Shown: positions 34,977-48,113 of the stretch, one piece after another
How the letters are laid out: every line of letters begins with the position of its first letter
How positions within the stretch are numbered: the stretch's first letter is position 1
DNA from: Moniliophthora roreri
Lineage: Eukaryota; Basidiomycota; Agaricomycetes; Agaricales; Marasmiaceae
Length of the DNA: 64,000 bases
NCBI GenBank assembly: GCA_001466705.2
Contig: LATX02000001.1
Location: forward strand, 1,612,001 to 1,676,000
Direction of reading: 5' to 3'
Program-made: the position numbers and the translations under genes
Notes under the pieces: model-generated
Database searches by the model: none
Told to the model about the DNA's origin: nothing
What the model saw: the letters and a program-made list of their open reading frames with translations, nothing else

Positions 34977-37900
34977 ATGCATTCTGTGATCTCCCGTCCT
35001 CAGCCCATCTCCTCGTCGTCGCCCTCTTCTCCCTACAAGTCTCCTAGAAAAAGCTCGTCTTTTCTCTCATTGCGCCGAGAGAAGGAAAAAGTATCCTCTC
35101 CGGAATCCTATCAGTCAAACCATCACCACACACCCTCCTCTGAACTACCATACTCTCGCCCGCCTTACTTTGACGCTTACCCAAAGCCAAAGTCGTCAAA
35201 GTCAGCTTCTAGTCGCACCCACAGGTCGTCTAAATCGAGAACAGAAGCTAGTTACTTTTCCGACTCACCCACCTCGCCGTCATACGAAGGCCATTACTAT
35301 GATGCAAGATCAGTCGGGGATGCGGAAGAAGATTCTATATATTCACGTTCACCACTAGAATCCCACTATTCGTCTCTAACGGTCACCGATCCGGATTCAG
35401 GTCCACTAACGCCAAAGCCGAAATCTTCTCGTCCCCGGTCAAGGGTGAGTCTGTCCTCCAGATCCTCGAATCATTGGTCGGACTCGGCTCGAGCATCTCG
35501 AGTATCCACGTCGTCGACCCAGTATACTGAAACGTTAGACACTCCAATTGACAATACGTCGATAAGGCTACTTTCGGTTGATGTAGCTGCTCCAATACCC
35601 GGTGTAGAGACTATGGATGCATTGGTGGACGGAATGAATGGTGGAGAAGAAATAATGAGTTTTTCCAGTCGCAGTCGATTTGGCATTTCCAATCATCATC
35701 CATTATACCAGCCTCCTCTCCCCACACCACCGCCTGGTGTTATTTTGGGTGGTGGTAAAGCAAGGCGCCCCAAAAAATCTTCTAAATCGTCGTCTCGCGG
35801 CATTGACTCTGATGCAGAAGACGACTCGAACCTCAGCTTACCCGTTACTACTCCTTCTCGAAGACGGCGGCAGCGTCCATCACCTGGCTCAAGTCACGGT
35901 TCCCCATACTCTTCAGCTGCACCCACTCCCCAATCATCCGAACCTCCGACTCCCGTTGACGCCGATTCACCTTCGACTATGAAATTTCCCGAGAAACGGC
36001 CAGTCACTGCCCCAACCACGCCCATAGAGAAACGGAAGAGTCTCGCCCCTTCAATATCTGACATCATTCGTGCATATGCTCCCGAGAGTCAAGCACGAAG
36101 TCGAGTGCCACTCACGCGTAGCCCCTCTTTCTCACGTAGTGCAGGACATACAACTGTTCAAGAAGAATCGGAGCCAGATGGCTCGCCATTCACCATTTCG
36201 GAAGAAACTGATCCATTGTCTCGAACGTCAATGGACAGCATAGCCGATGAAGTGCAACGGACACTACGTAACCAAACCAGCATGAAGCCAATGCCAGCAC
36301 CTCCACCCCCATCATTCCCCAAACGACACTCAACCATGTCTGATAATGTCAGCGTAAATTCACCCAGATCGGAAGGAGGTGCCGCCTCGATCTACTCATC
36401 ATCCATTGGTTCAAGTCAACCGCCGCTCTCACCTTTCGACACCTCGAATTTCCTAAACTCCCTCAAACCACAATCACCTTCTCAAGCTGTCGCGCAGTAT
36501 CTCCGTTCCACACGGCTCACCACCCTGCTCAAGCTAACCCGTTCGCCGCATGCATCTCACGATTTGCCATTGACCGTCAGTTTGTCGGACCTGGGCTGTC
36601 CCACTGGATATCCTGTCCTAGTTTTCTTGGGATTGGGGTGTGTAAGACATATCATGGGATTGTACGATGAGATGGCGGAATGCTTGGGTCTACGTCTCAT
36701 AACGGTTGACAGGTTAGAATGCTTCTCTTTTCATGCACGCCATCCTTACTCAATGTTTTTTCTCAGATGGGGCCTGGGACGAACAGAACCTCGAGCCAAA
36801 TCTGCAAAAGGGATCATGCAATGGGCCTCAGTTGTAGAGGAAGTCCTTGACATCCTACAGATCGACCAGTGCAGTGTCATGGCCCATTCCGCCGGCGCAC
36901 CATACGCACTGTCCTTTGCAAACAAGCTCCGAAAACGTATACGTGGTGATATCTGCTTACTCGCTCCATGGGTCGGTGGCAGCGAAAGTAGTGCGTTTTT
37001 CCATTCGTCACGGATGTCTTGTGACGTGAACTTATAGAACCATTCTTCCAGATGGATACAAATGGCTGAAATACATCCCGAATGGAATTCTGAAGACAGC
37101 CCAGGCTGCTGAATGGAAGCTCCAGGCATGGATGATCGGGAAACCGCCGACGATAGCTTGGGAAGGCATTGGTTACAATGCTACCCAGCCCTCGAGCAAA
37201 AAAGGCGATCAACAACAGTCTTCCCACACGACTTCTCCGCCAAACCTAACCCTTCATAATGAAGGGCCACCTCGTCCGAGTACCGGCTCGGCCTTCAGTG
37301 AATATGATGATTTGAGAGACTTTGATGGTCGCTTTGAAAGCCGAAGTACACTGGGGATTTCATCTCAGGGTAATGATTATTCTGCCAGTGAAGGCAAGGT
37401 TCATGCGGCAACGAGGAAGAATTCGAAAGGTTTCCTTAACCGGCTAAAAAGCTCGCCCAATCCGCAGACTTCGTCAACCTCGGAAGATTCACCCTCAAAT
37501 GGCAGGCGGCTCAAAGCGCTCAGATCGATGGGGTCCCTTAAGTCGAAATCTTCAAAGAAGTCCTTACCTCCGAGTCCCCAGTTGACCTTACCACCAACGG
37601 TGAATAATCTGGATGTTGGGTTAGGTCTAGACGACCTCAGTTGGACGAAAAATCTGACTCCTTCGGACGCATCGTTTCCCGATTATTCCTCCGGATCCAC
37701 ATCGACCCCTACAGTATATAACAAATACGCGACGACCGGGCATTCATCCTATAACCAACACAACCCTCGAGCAGCAGGCCGACGCTCCATTTCATTCACG
37801 TCTTCAGCCTCACGGCCCCATATATCATCACTGTCGCCCTCGCCCGATTCCCGGTCGCCCAACCACTCCCCTGATCCTTCAACAAATAATGGTACCTCAC

Positions 37901-38262
37901 CAAACAACGGGTACCAAGCTGCGCTAGGCAATGCGTTGATAGCTGCATCGCATGCCGAGTCCGCAAAAGGGACGCATAATGATCTCCTTCAGATTTTGAA
38001 CCATGATAATCACCCTTGGGGTTTTTCGTACCAATCTTATCCGCATAATGTGCGAATCTGGTATGGGGACAGGGATGAGAAGATTGCGGAACACGCTGTT
38101 CGGTGGATGGAAAAGACCATGGGGGAGGATAAGTGCTCTGTGAAGGTGGTGAAGGGAGCAGATCACGGATTGATGTATAAAAGTGCTGTCGTCGTGGAAG
38201 TTCTAGAGTGTTTGCTGCAGTTCTGGCAAGACGATCATCATCGTGAGCGTCCTTTCTCTTGA
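34977..38262 (+). CDS. Large disordered protein with a split alpha/beta-hydrolase domain
   Basis: Exons 34977-36712, 36767-36990 and 37052-38262 sum to 3171 nt, or 1056 residues. Residues 1-500 are Ser/Pro/Arg-rich and disordered. From about 510 an alpha/beta-hydrolase core begins: GYPVLVFLGLGCVRHIM, LGLRLITVDRWGLGRTEP and the nucleophile elbow CSVMAHSAGAPYALSF, then GDICLLAPWVG. After PNGILKTAQAAEWKLQ a Ser-rich insert of about 230 residues follows (about 740-965). The core then resumes with VRIWYGDRDEKIAEHAV (acid residue) and KVVKGADHGLMY (catalytic His). So a complete triad is plausible. Substrate is unknown. Regulatory phosphorylation of the disordered parts is inferred only. Confidence 0.85.
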
Positions 38263-38910
38263 TAGCTTTGATTCCCAGTGGTTGAAATTATGGTGCGATA
38301 TCAAACAGGCTCATAGCATTGCTTCCCTTTGAATCTGATGTCTTTTCGCGGATCCTGTTCTCTCCCATTCCATTTCCTGTCGTACCTATTTTGTTCATCG
38401 ATTTTTAGATACCATTTTCTTTCACTGCCTTTCTGTTTCGCATATCTGATGAGCTTGAAAGCTATTCATTCTTCCATCAATGGATTTTGTTACTGTATCT
38501 AATATTCGCAGTCCACTACTACGGGTTTTCGGTGTTATAATTCCGGTCGCCATCTTAACGCACCTCTTACTATTCTACACCACCAGCACTTCGTTACGTT
38601 AATTCTTGAGTAAGACCCAGCTTCTTCATGGTCTGTTGTGGATTTTAAGTAGTAAGTAGTGATTTTGAATCGTTCCATCGTCCATTGCGAAACTTTGAGC
38701 AGACAAGTATATAATAGTGATACAAGGGTACAGATGGTGCGTATAAGATAAGAATAAGATGATGGTGGAGGGTATGAACTAACTTTATAGGTGCATGAAG
38801 ATAAAATAATGTAGGCTACAATGTCCAATGGCGTGCACTGCGTGCAGTTTCCTTCTAGTCCACAAAAATCAAGCAAAAAAAAAAAAGAGAGAGAGAGGAT
38901 ATAACCCATG
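38263..38910. other. Convergent intergenic region
   Basis: 3' regions of the hydrolase gene (+) and the type I membrane protein gene (-). AT-rich, with a purine run of A and GA repeats at about 38875-38899. No gene. Confidence 0.5.
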
Positions 38911-40258
38911 TCATGCGTCCTCTAGACGCCTGTTGGGTCTTATCGGTCCCGCAATCGGTCGCTGGGAGAATGGGTACGGATACGGATCTGGTAGGCGGGC
39001 CTCAGGCCGCGAACGACCCGCCGCTGCCAATGGACCCGGGCTGGACGATGTTGTCATCCGTGGAGCATAGGGACTAGGCGATCGTATACTCGGGAACCTT
39101 TTCAGAGGCTCGTCTGTCCCTGACTGGACAGCTGGATTGAATGGATACCGAGGCATTCTAGACTTTCTACGTGCACTACGGCGACGCAGGTAGAATGAAA
39201 GACCAACGAGAAGAGAAGCTATGCCCAAGACGACAAATATGGATATTATGGCGATAATCGAGTTGCGTGCGTTGGATGCCGCGTTGACAGGCTCTGGACC
39301 TGATGATGCTGATGTGGTCGAAGTGCTCCCAGGCGTGAACATCGTCGGATCTGGGGTCCAAACATGTATCAGAGGGGATGATTTGACATCAATCGAACAT
39401 TCAATGAGATACCATACTTTGTGAGGATGAGGCTAGCGTCGTTGATGTCGCACTAGTAAGGCTGGACATGGTACCGGTATTTGACACGGATGATTCACGG
39501 GTCAAAGTGGCACTGGCAGAGCTTGATGATGTAGATGAGACTGGAACGTGATGCTATGAGTATGTATTTACAGTCGGGAAGGCTGAATAGACTTACGGAT
39601 GCTCGAAGCACTTTGATTGCCTAAAAATGGAAATGTCAGTGCATGGTATCGAGGTAGAGACAAGTATAGAACGGACCATCGTCGACCATTATTGTCAAGG
39701 AGTCAAAAGTAAGTTGACTGTCACCGCCGAACCGATTGTCAGGAAGATTAATGAGGGTTAACGTGTTTGCACGGTTTGGATTAAGAGATAGTTCGAATAT
39801 GGTCGTCTAGAAACGCGGGAGTGAGATCTGGGGCGTCCAATAATTCTGGCACTGCACATACTGGAATGGCTTGTGAGTCAGTATCTAGATTGTCATCGTG
39901 ACCGTCGAATACGAGTATTGATCCAGAGTCATTGCAATTCAAGCAAACACCGTATTGAGCTCCACCAGTTCTCTTCAAACCCGTGTAGATTATCTTGGAG
40001 GCGAAACCTGAGAGCGGGATAGGTATTGGATAACTCGGAAGTATTTGGGAGCTTACCCGAGATGTCTGCCTCTAATGCGACTGCGATATCGTTGAACAGA
40101 AGAAACTGAGAACGAGGTGCCTGTGCCGTGGAAGTTCTCCGTCCCGGTAGAAATGTTAGCGCTGGGTCACCGAAACGTAGGGTGAGATTCCGTTGGGCCC
40201 TAGCCGTCGAGGTGCAATAAAGAGAAACGAGAATGAGAGATATTAAAACATGGATCAT
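38911..40258 (-). CDS. Type I single-pass membrane protein, fungal, function unknown
   Basis: Starts with a signal peptide (MIHVLISLILVSLYCTSTA) after ATG at 40258. The ectodomain follows, joined across several introns: DISGFASKIIYTGLKRTGG, GVCLNCNDSGSILVFDG, AIPTTIFELSLNP, RFGGDSQLTFDSL. A Ser/Thr-rich stalk then runs through STSSSSASATLTRESS and TPGSTSTTSASSG, a likely O-glycosylation region. One membrane span (SIIAIISIFVVLGIASLLVG) is followed by the stop-transfer RRRSARRKSR and a Pro-rich cytoplasmic tail. The plan is common among basidiomycete cell-surface proteins of unknown role. It might act at the wall or as a sensor, but nothing in the sequence proves it. The start lies 129 bp from that of the second IES1-like gene (+), head to head. 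Confidence 0.8.
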
Positions 40259-40386
40259 GAGAGTAGAAAGGAAAGAAGAAATATCAGGAAAAGACGCACG
40301 GTATGTGATATCACCCAGAGCGCCAAATGGAGCAGAGCGCTCTACTACACTATTCGCGATCGGCGCCACGTGCCAACATTTCACCA

Positions 40387-42307
40387 ATGTCTCCCAACAA
40401 TCCGTCTCGACAGTCGGACGGTAACAAAGGTTCTCACCTCTACATGGCCAGTCGTAGGCAATCTGTAAAGGTTCTTAAGAAGAGCGACGGAGAGCCATTG
40501 ACTCGCGCAGATATCCAGTTTGCGCTCCTCAGCAATATCTTCTCGGACCAGCACCAAGTCTTCACAGACCCCAACCCCACGCTTGACGGTCGCCCCGCAA
40601 ATTCTCAGGTTTCATTTAGAGGTAGATTCAGCTTGAAAATCATCGTTTACTCTGGTTAATTCATCTTATTGCTAGACTTGTATGTCAATGCAATCATACA
40701 CTCACCAAAGTCTCCGAAAGCCCTCAAGGACAAGATGGTCATCGACCACATTTTTGCCACTGACTACGCCATGATTTGCTTGTTGGCCAATGTTGGAAGG
40801 ATTAATACCACTATGAGCTGTGCGTGCCCGTCAATCTCACTGTGCCGCACATCCTAATCGTTCATTCCAGTCTTTCCTGAAATGAAGACCGCAATTCGTA
40901 CATATCATCCGGTTCCCGCGCTTCAGAGGACAGCTGGCAGCCTTCAAGATGCTCCACGACACAAAGCCATTCTCAAAGCCAGCATGCTTCATTCAGAATT
41001 CGTGAGTCTAAACTCTCCGTCAACGCCCTCGGAGGTCCTTGAACGCGCAGTGAGTGTGTAATGTCAACCCTCGCATGTTTACCCTCGCTGACAGGTCACT
41101 CTAGATAGCTGGTGTCATTCCTCCGACTGGTATCACCAATTTGCTCTTCATATTATCCAACCATTCAGTGGTAATGCTGTCCTGTCGCAGCCCGTGACAC
41201 TGTCACTTACCTCCTTTGTTTCAGGCCATCGGCGCTAAGCACTTCTCGAGTGAACTCGAGTTCCTTGATTTGTTTACTCCAGTGGAATTCTCTAGCGCTT
41301 CCAGAGCTCGCGTTTTCTTGTGGCTATGTTATCATTACTACCAGGCTCCCCCCAGTGAAAACGAAGACGACTATGACAACTACAGCGGCACAGAGAATCC
41401 CTTTTGTGACCCTCAGCGCCCAGGAAAGTACCCGCCACTAGAAACATTGACAAGTGAAGAAGCGGAGGCAGAAAATGCGGATCCTGAAGATGAAAAGCAG
41501 CATGGCGAGCGACTGGTTGCCCAGCGTGCTCAAATACAAAAGAATCAAGGTGCCAATAAAGAGAAGGGCGCCGGAAAAAGTTCGAATTTAGCTGATGAAG
41601 AGGAAAGCGTCATCAGCGTTGAATCTGCCACATCAAAGACGCCCAGAGGTGCCAAAGACTCCAAGAAATCCAAACTTAGCAGGCAGGTGATGGAGGAAAG
41701 GGTTAAATCTGACATGGACGTGCATTCACGCGATGAGCCATACATTCTCCCCCGTTAGCGCATTTTCTCTTGATTTGATGACGCCACTGATGCATATTCA
41801 TCCAGCACCAGCCCACTCGTCCTCTCATGTACATCACCTAGAACCTAGCCAACTTCGCGCGGTCCAGCCACCCTCTGCGAGCAAGCCCCCGGTCGTTGTC
41901 GGGTCTGAACATGGACGCATGGGACACACACAAACACATTCAGTCCGTTATACTCCGTATAGGCCACCTCCTCCTACGAAATCGTGGCGACCCCCTGCAC
42001 GTCTCACGTTCGATCATGCTTCCGATCCTCCGCGAAGCATATTGCAACGTATGTTTTCACTAGTAGCCATTCGCTCTACCTCTAAATTCGTTTTTCAGAT
42101 ACCTGGCATGTGATAAACACCACAGACCCTTTTGAGGAGTCAGACGATGACACTGTAGATGAACATTATCGTCAGGACTACAGTGCGTTGTCAAATCTCC
42201 CCGCCTCCTTCCTGCCCCTAATACATCTTCTAGTGAAACGCCTTAGAGTCATGTCACGCCTCAGAGGCAAAGATCCCACTCCCGAGCCAGAGCTTCCTCG
42301 AGTCTAA
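40387..42307 (+). CDS. Ies1-like protein, copy 2 (diverged paralogue)
   Basis: Paralogue of the IES1-like gene at 27.8-29.7 kb, in opposite orientation. Exon 1 is 40387-40621. The next begins at 40676, giving VSFR-DLYVNAIIHSPKSPK. Shared blocks: LTRADIQFALLSNIFSD, LLANVGRINTTMSFFPEMK, TAIRTYHPVPALQRT, PPTGITNLLFILSNHS, SRARVFLWLCYHYYQ. It differs by an acidic stretch (SENEDDYDNYSG), a charged Lys/Ala-rich linker (KNQGANKEKGAGKS) and a C-terminus rich in His/Pro. The end TWHVINTTDPFEESDDDT matches copy 1. Splicing the last intron gives EHYRQDYMKRLRVMSRLRG. Function may be that of an INO80 subunit or may have changed. Exon ends in the middle are approximate. Confidence 0.75.
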
Positions 42308-43169
42308 TATCCTACTCTTCGCCACTGTAGCTGTTTAATGTTATTAGCTTATTATTCGTCGGGTTCGTACTGTAGGCAACGTTTTTTCTAGTAAATATTC
42401 CGCCCAACTATCCTACACATCGTATCATTTCATCATTTTGTGGCCCCTTTGATTTCTGCTGTCAATTCCTGTGTTTGACAAAGGACATGTACATATTATA
42501 CTTGTAGTATCAGGATAATCCAATCGCGTCGTATCGCACTGCATCCATAAACGATAGTTTATTAACGGGCAGTGGCGCAGAAACCTACAGTAATACATCG
42601 CGAAAAAATTGTGGGGAAACGAAGAAAGAGTTCGTCTTTGTAAGCGAGGGGCAGGTTTCAAAGAAAGCCTTCTACTATCCTACACCCAGAGGCAAACTAG
42701 GGGCCCAAGTCAGTTATCTGTTGAACAGTGTGTACTAATTATATGCAAGGTCAACAAGAAGGTAAAGGTAAAAAGAAAAATGGTAAAGTGTAAACATGAT
42801 ACTTGAACAAAGAGAACAGGTCGAGAGAGTCATGAGAAGAATGAAATCGAGGCAAGGTGGTAAGAAAACAGGGAGAAACAGAAACACGAAAAACAAAAAA
42901 GTGACTTCACTAATTACGACCCTTCCTTCTTTCCCTTCTTTCTTCTTCTAATCCAGTCTGATGATATGTATGGAATAAAATAGGGAGGAGGGGGGAGCAA
43001 AATAAACATCGGTGTAATCCATCCACACAAACACACACACGACGATCGGCCGAAAGATACAGATGGAAAAGATGCGCAAGCCCCGTCAGCAAGGCGAGGA
43101 CAGATGAGACGTACGAAAGCACGGAGAGAGAGGGTAAAGTCGCGGGGAGTTGTGGAGGTATGTGGTGGG
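42308..43169. other. Convergent intergenic region with purine/pyrimidine tracts
   Basis: 3' regions of IES1-like copy 2 (+) and the MIT gene (-). Bases about 42747-42906 are strongly purine-rich on the plus strand. They are followed by a pyrimidine-rich tract at about 42918-42955. No gene. Confidence 0.5.
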
Positions 43170-45959
43170 TTACTCAGCTAACCACTTTTCACACTTCTTG
43201 GCATACTTGTCCAGTAGCTGTGACAAGTCCCGAATGACAAACGTCAGAACAACGCTTGCGAAGAATTCGGACGCCCGTTTGAGTTTCATGTCTGCGGCAG
43301 ATCGTATGTCGGGAGGAAGCCCGCTGTACGATGGAGCCACTGGTTGAGCTGTTACAGCTTTCGTATGCTCATCGAGCAACTGCGCGTGAAGAAAAAGCTT
43401 CTTCAATCCTTGAACGTATCCTGCTGGAGAATCAAGGCTGATAAAAGGTCAATTGTGGAATTCGAATTAAAAGAATAGACATACTTCTTCCCGTTCGTAA
43501 ACTTGTCGAATCTTCTTCCAAGCTTATCACTCCAAGTCGTCTTCTTGACCGCAAATCCTTCGCCAACGCCTAGCTTCTTGCCAAAGTCCGCTACAACTCC
43601 CTCACATACCAGGGAAAATTCCTCCAGTTTGCTTACCCACATTTCTCCTTCTCTTCTCCCTATGCTCCCGATTCCGAGCGCCAACCCACTACTCACGTTC
43701 CCAGCACCAAAGTACTCGGAGCTGAATTCCTGCAGATCCTCCAAAGCTTGACACAAGATTCCAATTACCCTCACTTTCTCAATCAAATTCCCAAGCTTCG
43801 CACCGCCTTGTGACCAGACTTCTTGGGGTACATGTAACCGTCGTGTAATATAACCGCCGGTGTTAGACATCATTGTTGTCCGTAGGAGATTCATCAAGTG
43901 ATATGGCTTCCTTAATGGATCAGTGGGAGCTGCCGGTGGGAGAGGCGATGTAGGTGTGATTGGCATCCCAGTCGCCACGATACTAAAGCCGAAGGCGGAT
44001 TGTAAGCCGTTGACATTGGGGATATCGGTTTGAACTGTTAATGGTGTGGGTTGCTGGGCATTGGGATTGAGTTTGCTGTTACCGGTATATGATGTTTTCC
44101 GCTGCGTGATGCCATTGGTCGGAAGAGGTGGTAATTGTTCATTGGGTGTATTGTGACCATTATGACCATTGATGATCGAGGGTCTACGTCCAGGCTGTGA
44201 AGATGACCTGCTTCTGCCCCCAGAAGATGGTAGTGAAACAGTGGAGGCTCCAGGTAATGAAGATGGCACGCCTCGCGGAATAGGAGGAAGAGAACCGGCT
44301 GACGCTGTGGATTCTGCCGGTGACGACGACCGCGGCGTGGGAGGGGCCGAACTTTTTGTTAGTCTCCTTTGTGATATAGTTCCTTGGTTTGTGGTAGTAT
44401 TGATAATGTTTAAGGATCCATCCGATCGCGCAGAGACTGAAGATGTGTTTCGCGGGCGTGCATTCGCTACTCGCGGCGATGCTGACGGTTTTGCAGAAGT
44501 TTGTGAGGGTGTTCGAGGGGTTCCTGGGGTGTCGCTAGACGTTGGTGACGGAACTGGGGGCAGCGGTGGTGATTCAAACTGAGTCATTCGTGAATTGTCC
44601 CTCTTGGAAGGTGATTGATATCTCGATGACTCTTGGTGGTGTGAGATGGGCTGTCGTAGCGGCTCCTCAGAATAACTATCTTCAGCACGTTCTTCTTCCT
44701 CAAGTATGCCTAGCCGACTTCCAGAACCGGTTCTCCTGTGACCGACACTCGAATCACCTCTGGGACGATTTGACACTTCAAGATGGCGAGAAGGCGTAGG
44801 TTCCGGCTCATAAGCGGTGGCTATAGGCGCAGGCGGAGGTGAAACTGCTGGAGGCGGTAACGCCGGTGGGATACCCGAAGAAAGTGCCCGTGATCTTCGA
44901 GAAGCAAGTGCATTTCGGTTGCTGGGACTGGACAAGTTATTGGCTGGTATAGCGATAGGTAGTTGTGTGGGAATTGGGGCTACAAGCGATGATGATGGTT
45001 CAGAGACTATTGAGTCATACTGAGCTGTCGCATAGGGATGCGAAGAGGATTGAGGAGGAAGACCAAGTATGTCTGACCTGGCGGGACTGGGCAAGTCGTC
45101 AAAGAACATGGCAGTTCCAATAGCTGCGACACCGTCATCGGGTCGGTCGTGACCATAAGGATGGTCAGAGTATGATTGTGTTGGTTCGTTATTGGGGGTA
45201 TGATTTGCACTTGGGTATGTGTCCGACTCCTCTGCACCTGCCGCAGCTTGTGCGAGCTCGTTGCTGTTGAAAGCTGCAGAATAAATAGACGAGGAAGTAT
45301 ACGGCATGGGAGGTATGCTGTATATGATACTGAGAATATTCATTCGGTCCGCGTATGTATCATGCTAGAGCAATATGAGGACTGCATTAGGGTAGAAAAT
45401 CAAACAGCAAGCTCACTATATTTTGTAGTCTTCTTACTTCTTCCTCCTGAGCGACGACGCTTCGCCGTCGGCCATTCCTTCTCCGTCCTCCAATCTCTGT
45501 ACTGTCCTCTCCGCGTCGGACCCTCTCCATGACTTCGCTGAGTAGTGCAACGCTCTTGCCATAGGCCTGTACCGCAAGCTCGGGGTTATCATTTGTCGAA
45601 TCGAGCTGAACTGCTTGCCGAGCGAGTTCCAAGGCTCTTGTAAGAGCACGACGTGAGGACGGCGGTCTGTGAATTGGTTGATCTGATGGGGGTGCAAGGA
45701 GCTGAGAATTTGTGGGTCTGGAGGGCTGAGGGAGGTCATGTATACGAGAAGCAGTGGGTAAAATGGACTGAGGAGGAGGATCTGATAGATCGTGGTATGA
45801 GTTATACATGTTTTCGAGGTCGGGTTGGGGAATGCTGGGGATTGGGAGGTTGGGGGGAGGGACGGCGGGGCGAGACTGTGCCACTGAGCGACGGCGGTTT
45901 GCGTATGAAGACGATGGCTCTGGAACGCTATTTCTGTGCTCGTCGCTGTCCCATTCCAT
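43170..45959 (-). CDS. MIT-domain protein, Ser/Pro-rich
   Basis: Exons 45959-45417, 45364-43485 and 43437-43170 sum to 2691 nt, or 896 residues. Near residues 90-170 is a MIT (microtubule-interacting and trafficking) domain: ALTRALELARQAVQLDS, LAVQAYGKSVALLSEVM and, after basic residues, EEEVRRLQNIHDTYADRM. MIT domains bind ESCRT-III tails (family knowledge). A long disordered region follows, rich in SP, PPxP and Ser. A conserved helical C-terminal domain begins around 660 (RKPYHLMNLLRTTMMSNTGG, ITRRLHVPQEVWSQGG, FFASVVLTFVIRDLSQLL). It probably works in endosomal trafficking, but this is inferred only from the domain. The ATG at 45959 (MEWDSDEH) is the only ATG before the domain in this frame. 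Confidence 0.85.
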
Positions 45960-46237
45960 CCTCTCAGCCGTGTCTAGCACATTCAAAGTAACAAACTGCC
46001 AAATTAATTCTCCTCCATCATCTGCCGCCGTTACCCACGCCACCCGGCCTCTCCTATCATCAGTTATCAAAAGATAGGCACACAAAATATGTTTTGCAGA
46101 GTGCAACCAAAACAGGAAACGACGTATATACGATTATCCATGAACGTGATACAAAAGGACAGTAGAAAAAAGATATGAACGAGCGTCTCTCGATATCAGT
46201 AACCGCTGGGTATATTTCGAACCACCTCCCGATCCAT

Positions 46238-47913
46238 CTAATCCCGGAACTCCGACTGGGATCCCTGCGCCGCAAGTCGGCTCTCCAAGTTTCTGAAAAC
46301 AACGTTTAAATCAATAAAATGTTTTTTTGGCTATGCCAGAAGTTCATGACATACCGCAAAGACTCCTCCTTGGCCAGCAGTTCCTGCCTCTTTTCGTTGA
46401 TCTCGCGCTGGACCTTGAGTTCGATCTCCCGCAGCTAACAGAAACGTTGGCAACTTTTAGCCACACGTTCTATCGCAGTCTACCAAATTCTTACCTTTTC
46501 CTCCTCGCGGCGCAACTGCTCTTCCTTGAGACGCACACTTTGCGATGCAAGTTCCTCAGGGAGAATAGAAGTGTCCCTAGAAATGATTCAACATCAGGGT
46601 CATGTTCAAAGTTTAAAACTGGGTATTCATACTGGGTATCGTGAACAGTGCGGGACAATTTCTCGGTACGGTAGGTTTCATATAACACGTCGTGTGTCAA
46701 AGATTTGAGGTCCGCCAAGTGCGAGCTGGAATGAGAAGGTAATCAGCGGTGCTATATGACATTCAAGCGAATCTGATACATACTTGAGCAGAGCGCTCCT
46801 GAGTCGGCTAAAGTCAGAGTGTTTTGGGTTGTCGACCTCGGCGATACCCCAAGGATAAATCCTAGCACGGACAAGCTCGCCACTAATCTCAACTTCCTCT
46901 TCAGAACCAATGATGGCGAAGGGCAAAAGACCCTGTCAATAATACCATGGTCAGGCTTTGGTAGATCAGGTCTGGATTCAGACTTACGCGCAGCTCACTG
47001 TTATCCTGGATAGTTTCCTCATCATCTTCCTCGACGTCGTAAGGGAAATTGTAGACTGGGATATCATAATGCTCGATGTCTTCCATAATCTGACAATATT
47101 GGTTAGCTTCTCCCTTCCAGCATCAATCCAAAGTCACATACTCGCTTCTTGAACCCCCTGAGTTCGCTTGGGGTCAAGGAATCCGACTTGCCAATGACAG
47201 GGATCACATTCACACGGGGAGAAAGACGACGCATGAGTTCAATATCCATTTCCCTCAAGCTGTAAGTTTTCTGAGTGAGGTAATCATTCTTGAATGATCT
47301 GTTGATGACTCACGCATGGCCGGTAGGAGGAATGAAGTAGAGGAGGGCGTGAACTCTGTTATCCCTGAAACGAGGGTTACGCTTGATACGGGACTCTTCG
47401 GCGAGAATATCGTCGTATTGGCGCTCAATGTAGCCAATAATCTCTTGGAAGCTAAGGCAAGGTCAGTAAGCTTTGTGCAGGAGGTAAGAACGACACGTAC
47501 GCGAACTCATTGTCAACATTGTCGCCAAACCCAGGAGTATCAACGATGGTCAGCGCAATACGAACACCATCTTCTTCCAGCTCTAAAGTTTAGTGTATTT
47601 TGCATCAAGTTCAGACCAAGAAGAGGAACCTAGGAGAGCCAACTCACCGACAGTGACTGGCTTGATCTTGATGCCCTCCTCAACGTGAGCCATTGCCGGG
47701 TCATCAACAATCTTGTGAGCAAGAACTTCAGACTCGCAAAGCGTGTTCACAAAGGTCGTACGGCCAGTACCGGAGGCACCTTTCGCAAAAGTAGCGCGTT
47801 AGCGACCAAAGAAAAAAATTGCAGGGAATTCAAGCAAGCTTACCGACGACCATGAGAGTGAACTGAACACCCTTTTTGGCTTTGTTTCCTCTCCTTCTTC
47901 CTGCAAAAGACAT
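46238..47913 (-). CDS. CDC11: Septin, Cdc11 type
   Basis: GTP-binding cytoskeletal protein of septin filaments at septa and bud or hyphal necks. The start is MSFAGRRRGNKAKKGVQFTL. The P-loop is GASGTGRTTF, with Arg in place of the usual Lys, typical of the Cdc11 group, which hydrolyses GTP poorly (family knowledge). Switch motif DTPGFGD; G4-like IGKSDSLT; septin unique element near RARIYPWGIAEV. The C-terminus forms a coiled coil (LKEEQLRREEEKLREIELK, INEKRQELLAKEESLRNLE) and ends GSQSEFRD. Several introns of about 50-70 nt interrupt it. Divergent from MSH1, whose start is 201 bases away. Confidence 0.94.
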
Positions 47914-48113
47914 GATTTCGGTGGAACGACTGGGCCTTAGGGATGAGGGAGGTCAAGGGGGTGTATGAGAAGGGCTACTTTTGTAACTCCGCTGGTCGCT
48001 TAGAGTGGCGTGACCTGAATTTCCTTTTCGCGGGCGAAACTTGAACCAGCGCCTATTCGACTCCTGCTGGCATTTCTTTACTTCCTTTACCAAATTCAAC
48101 ACTCCAGCTTCAT

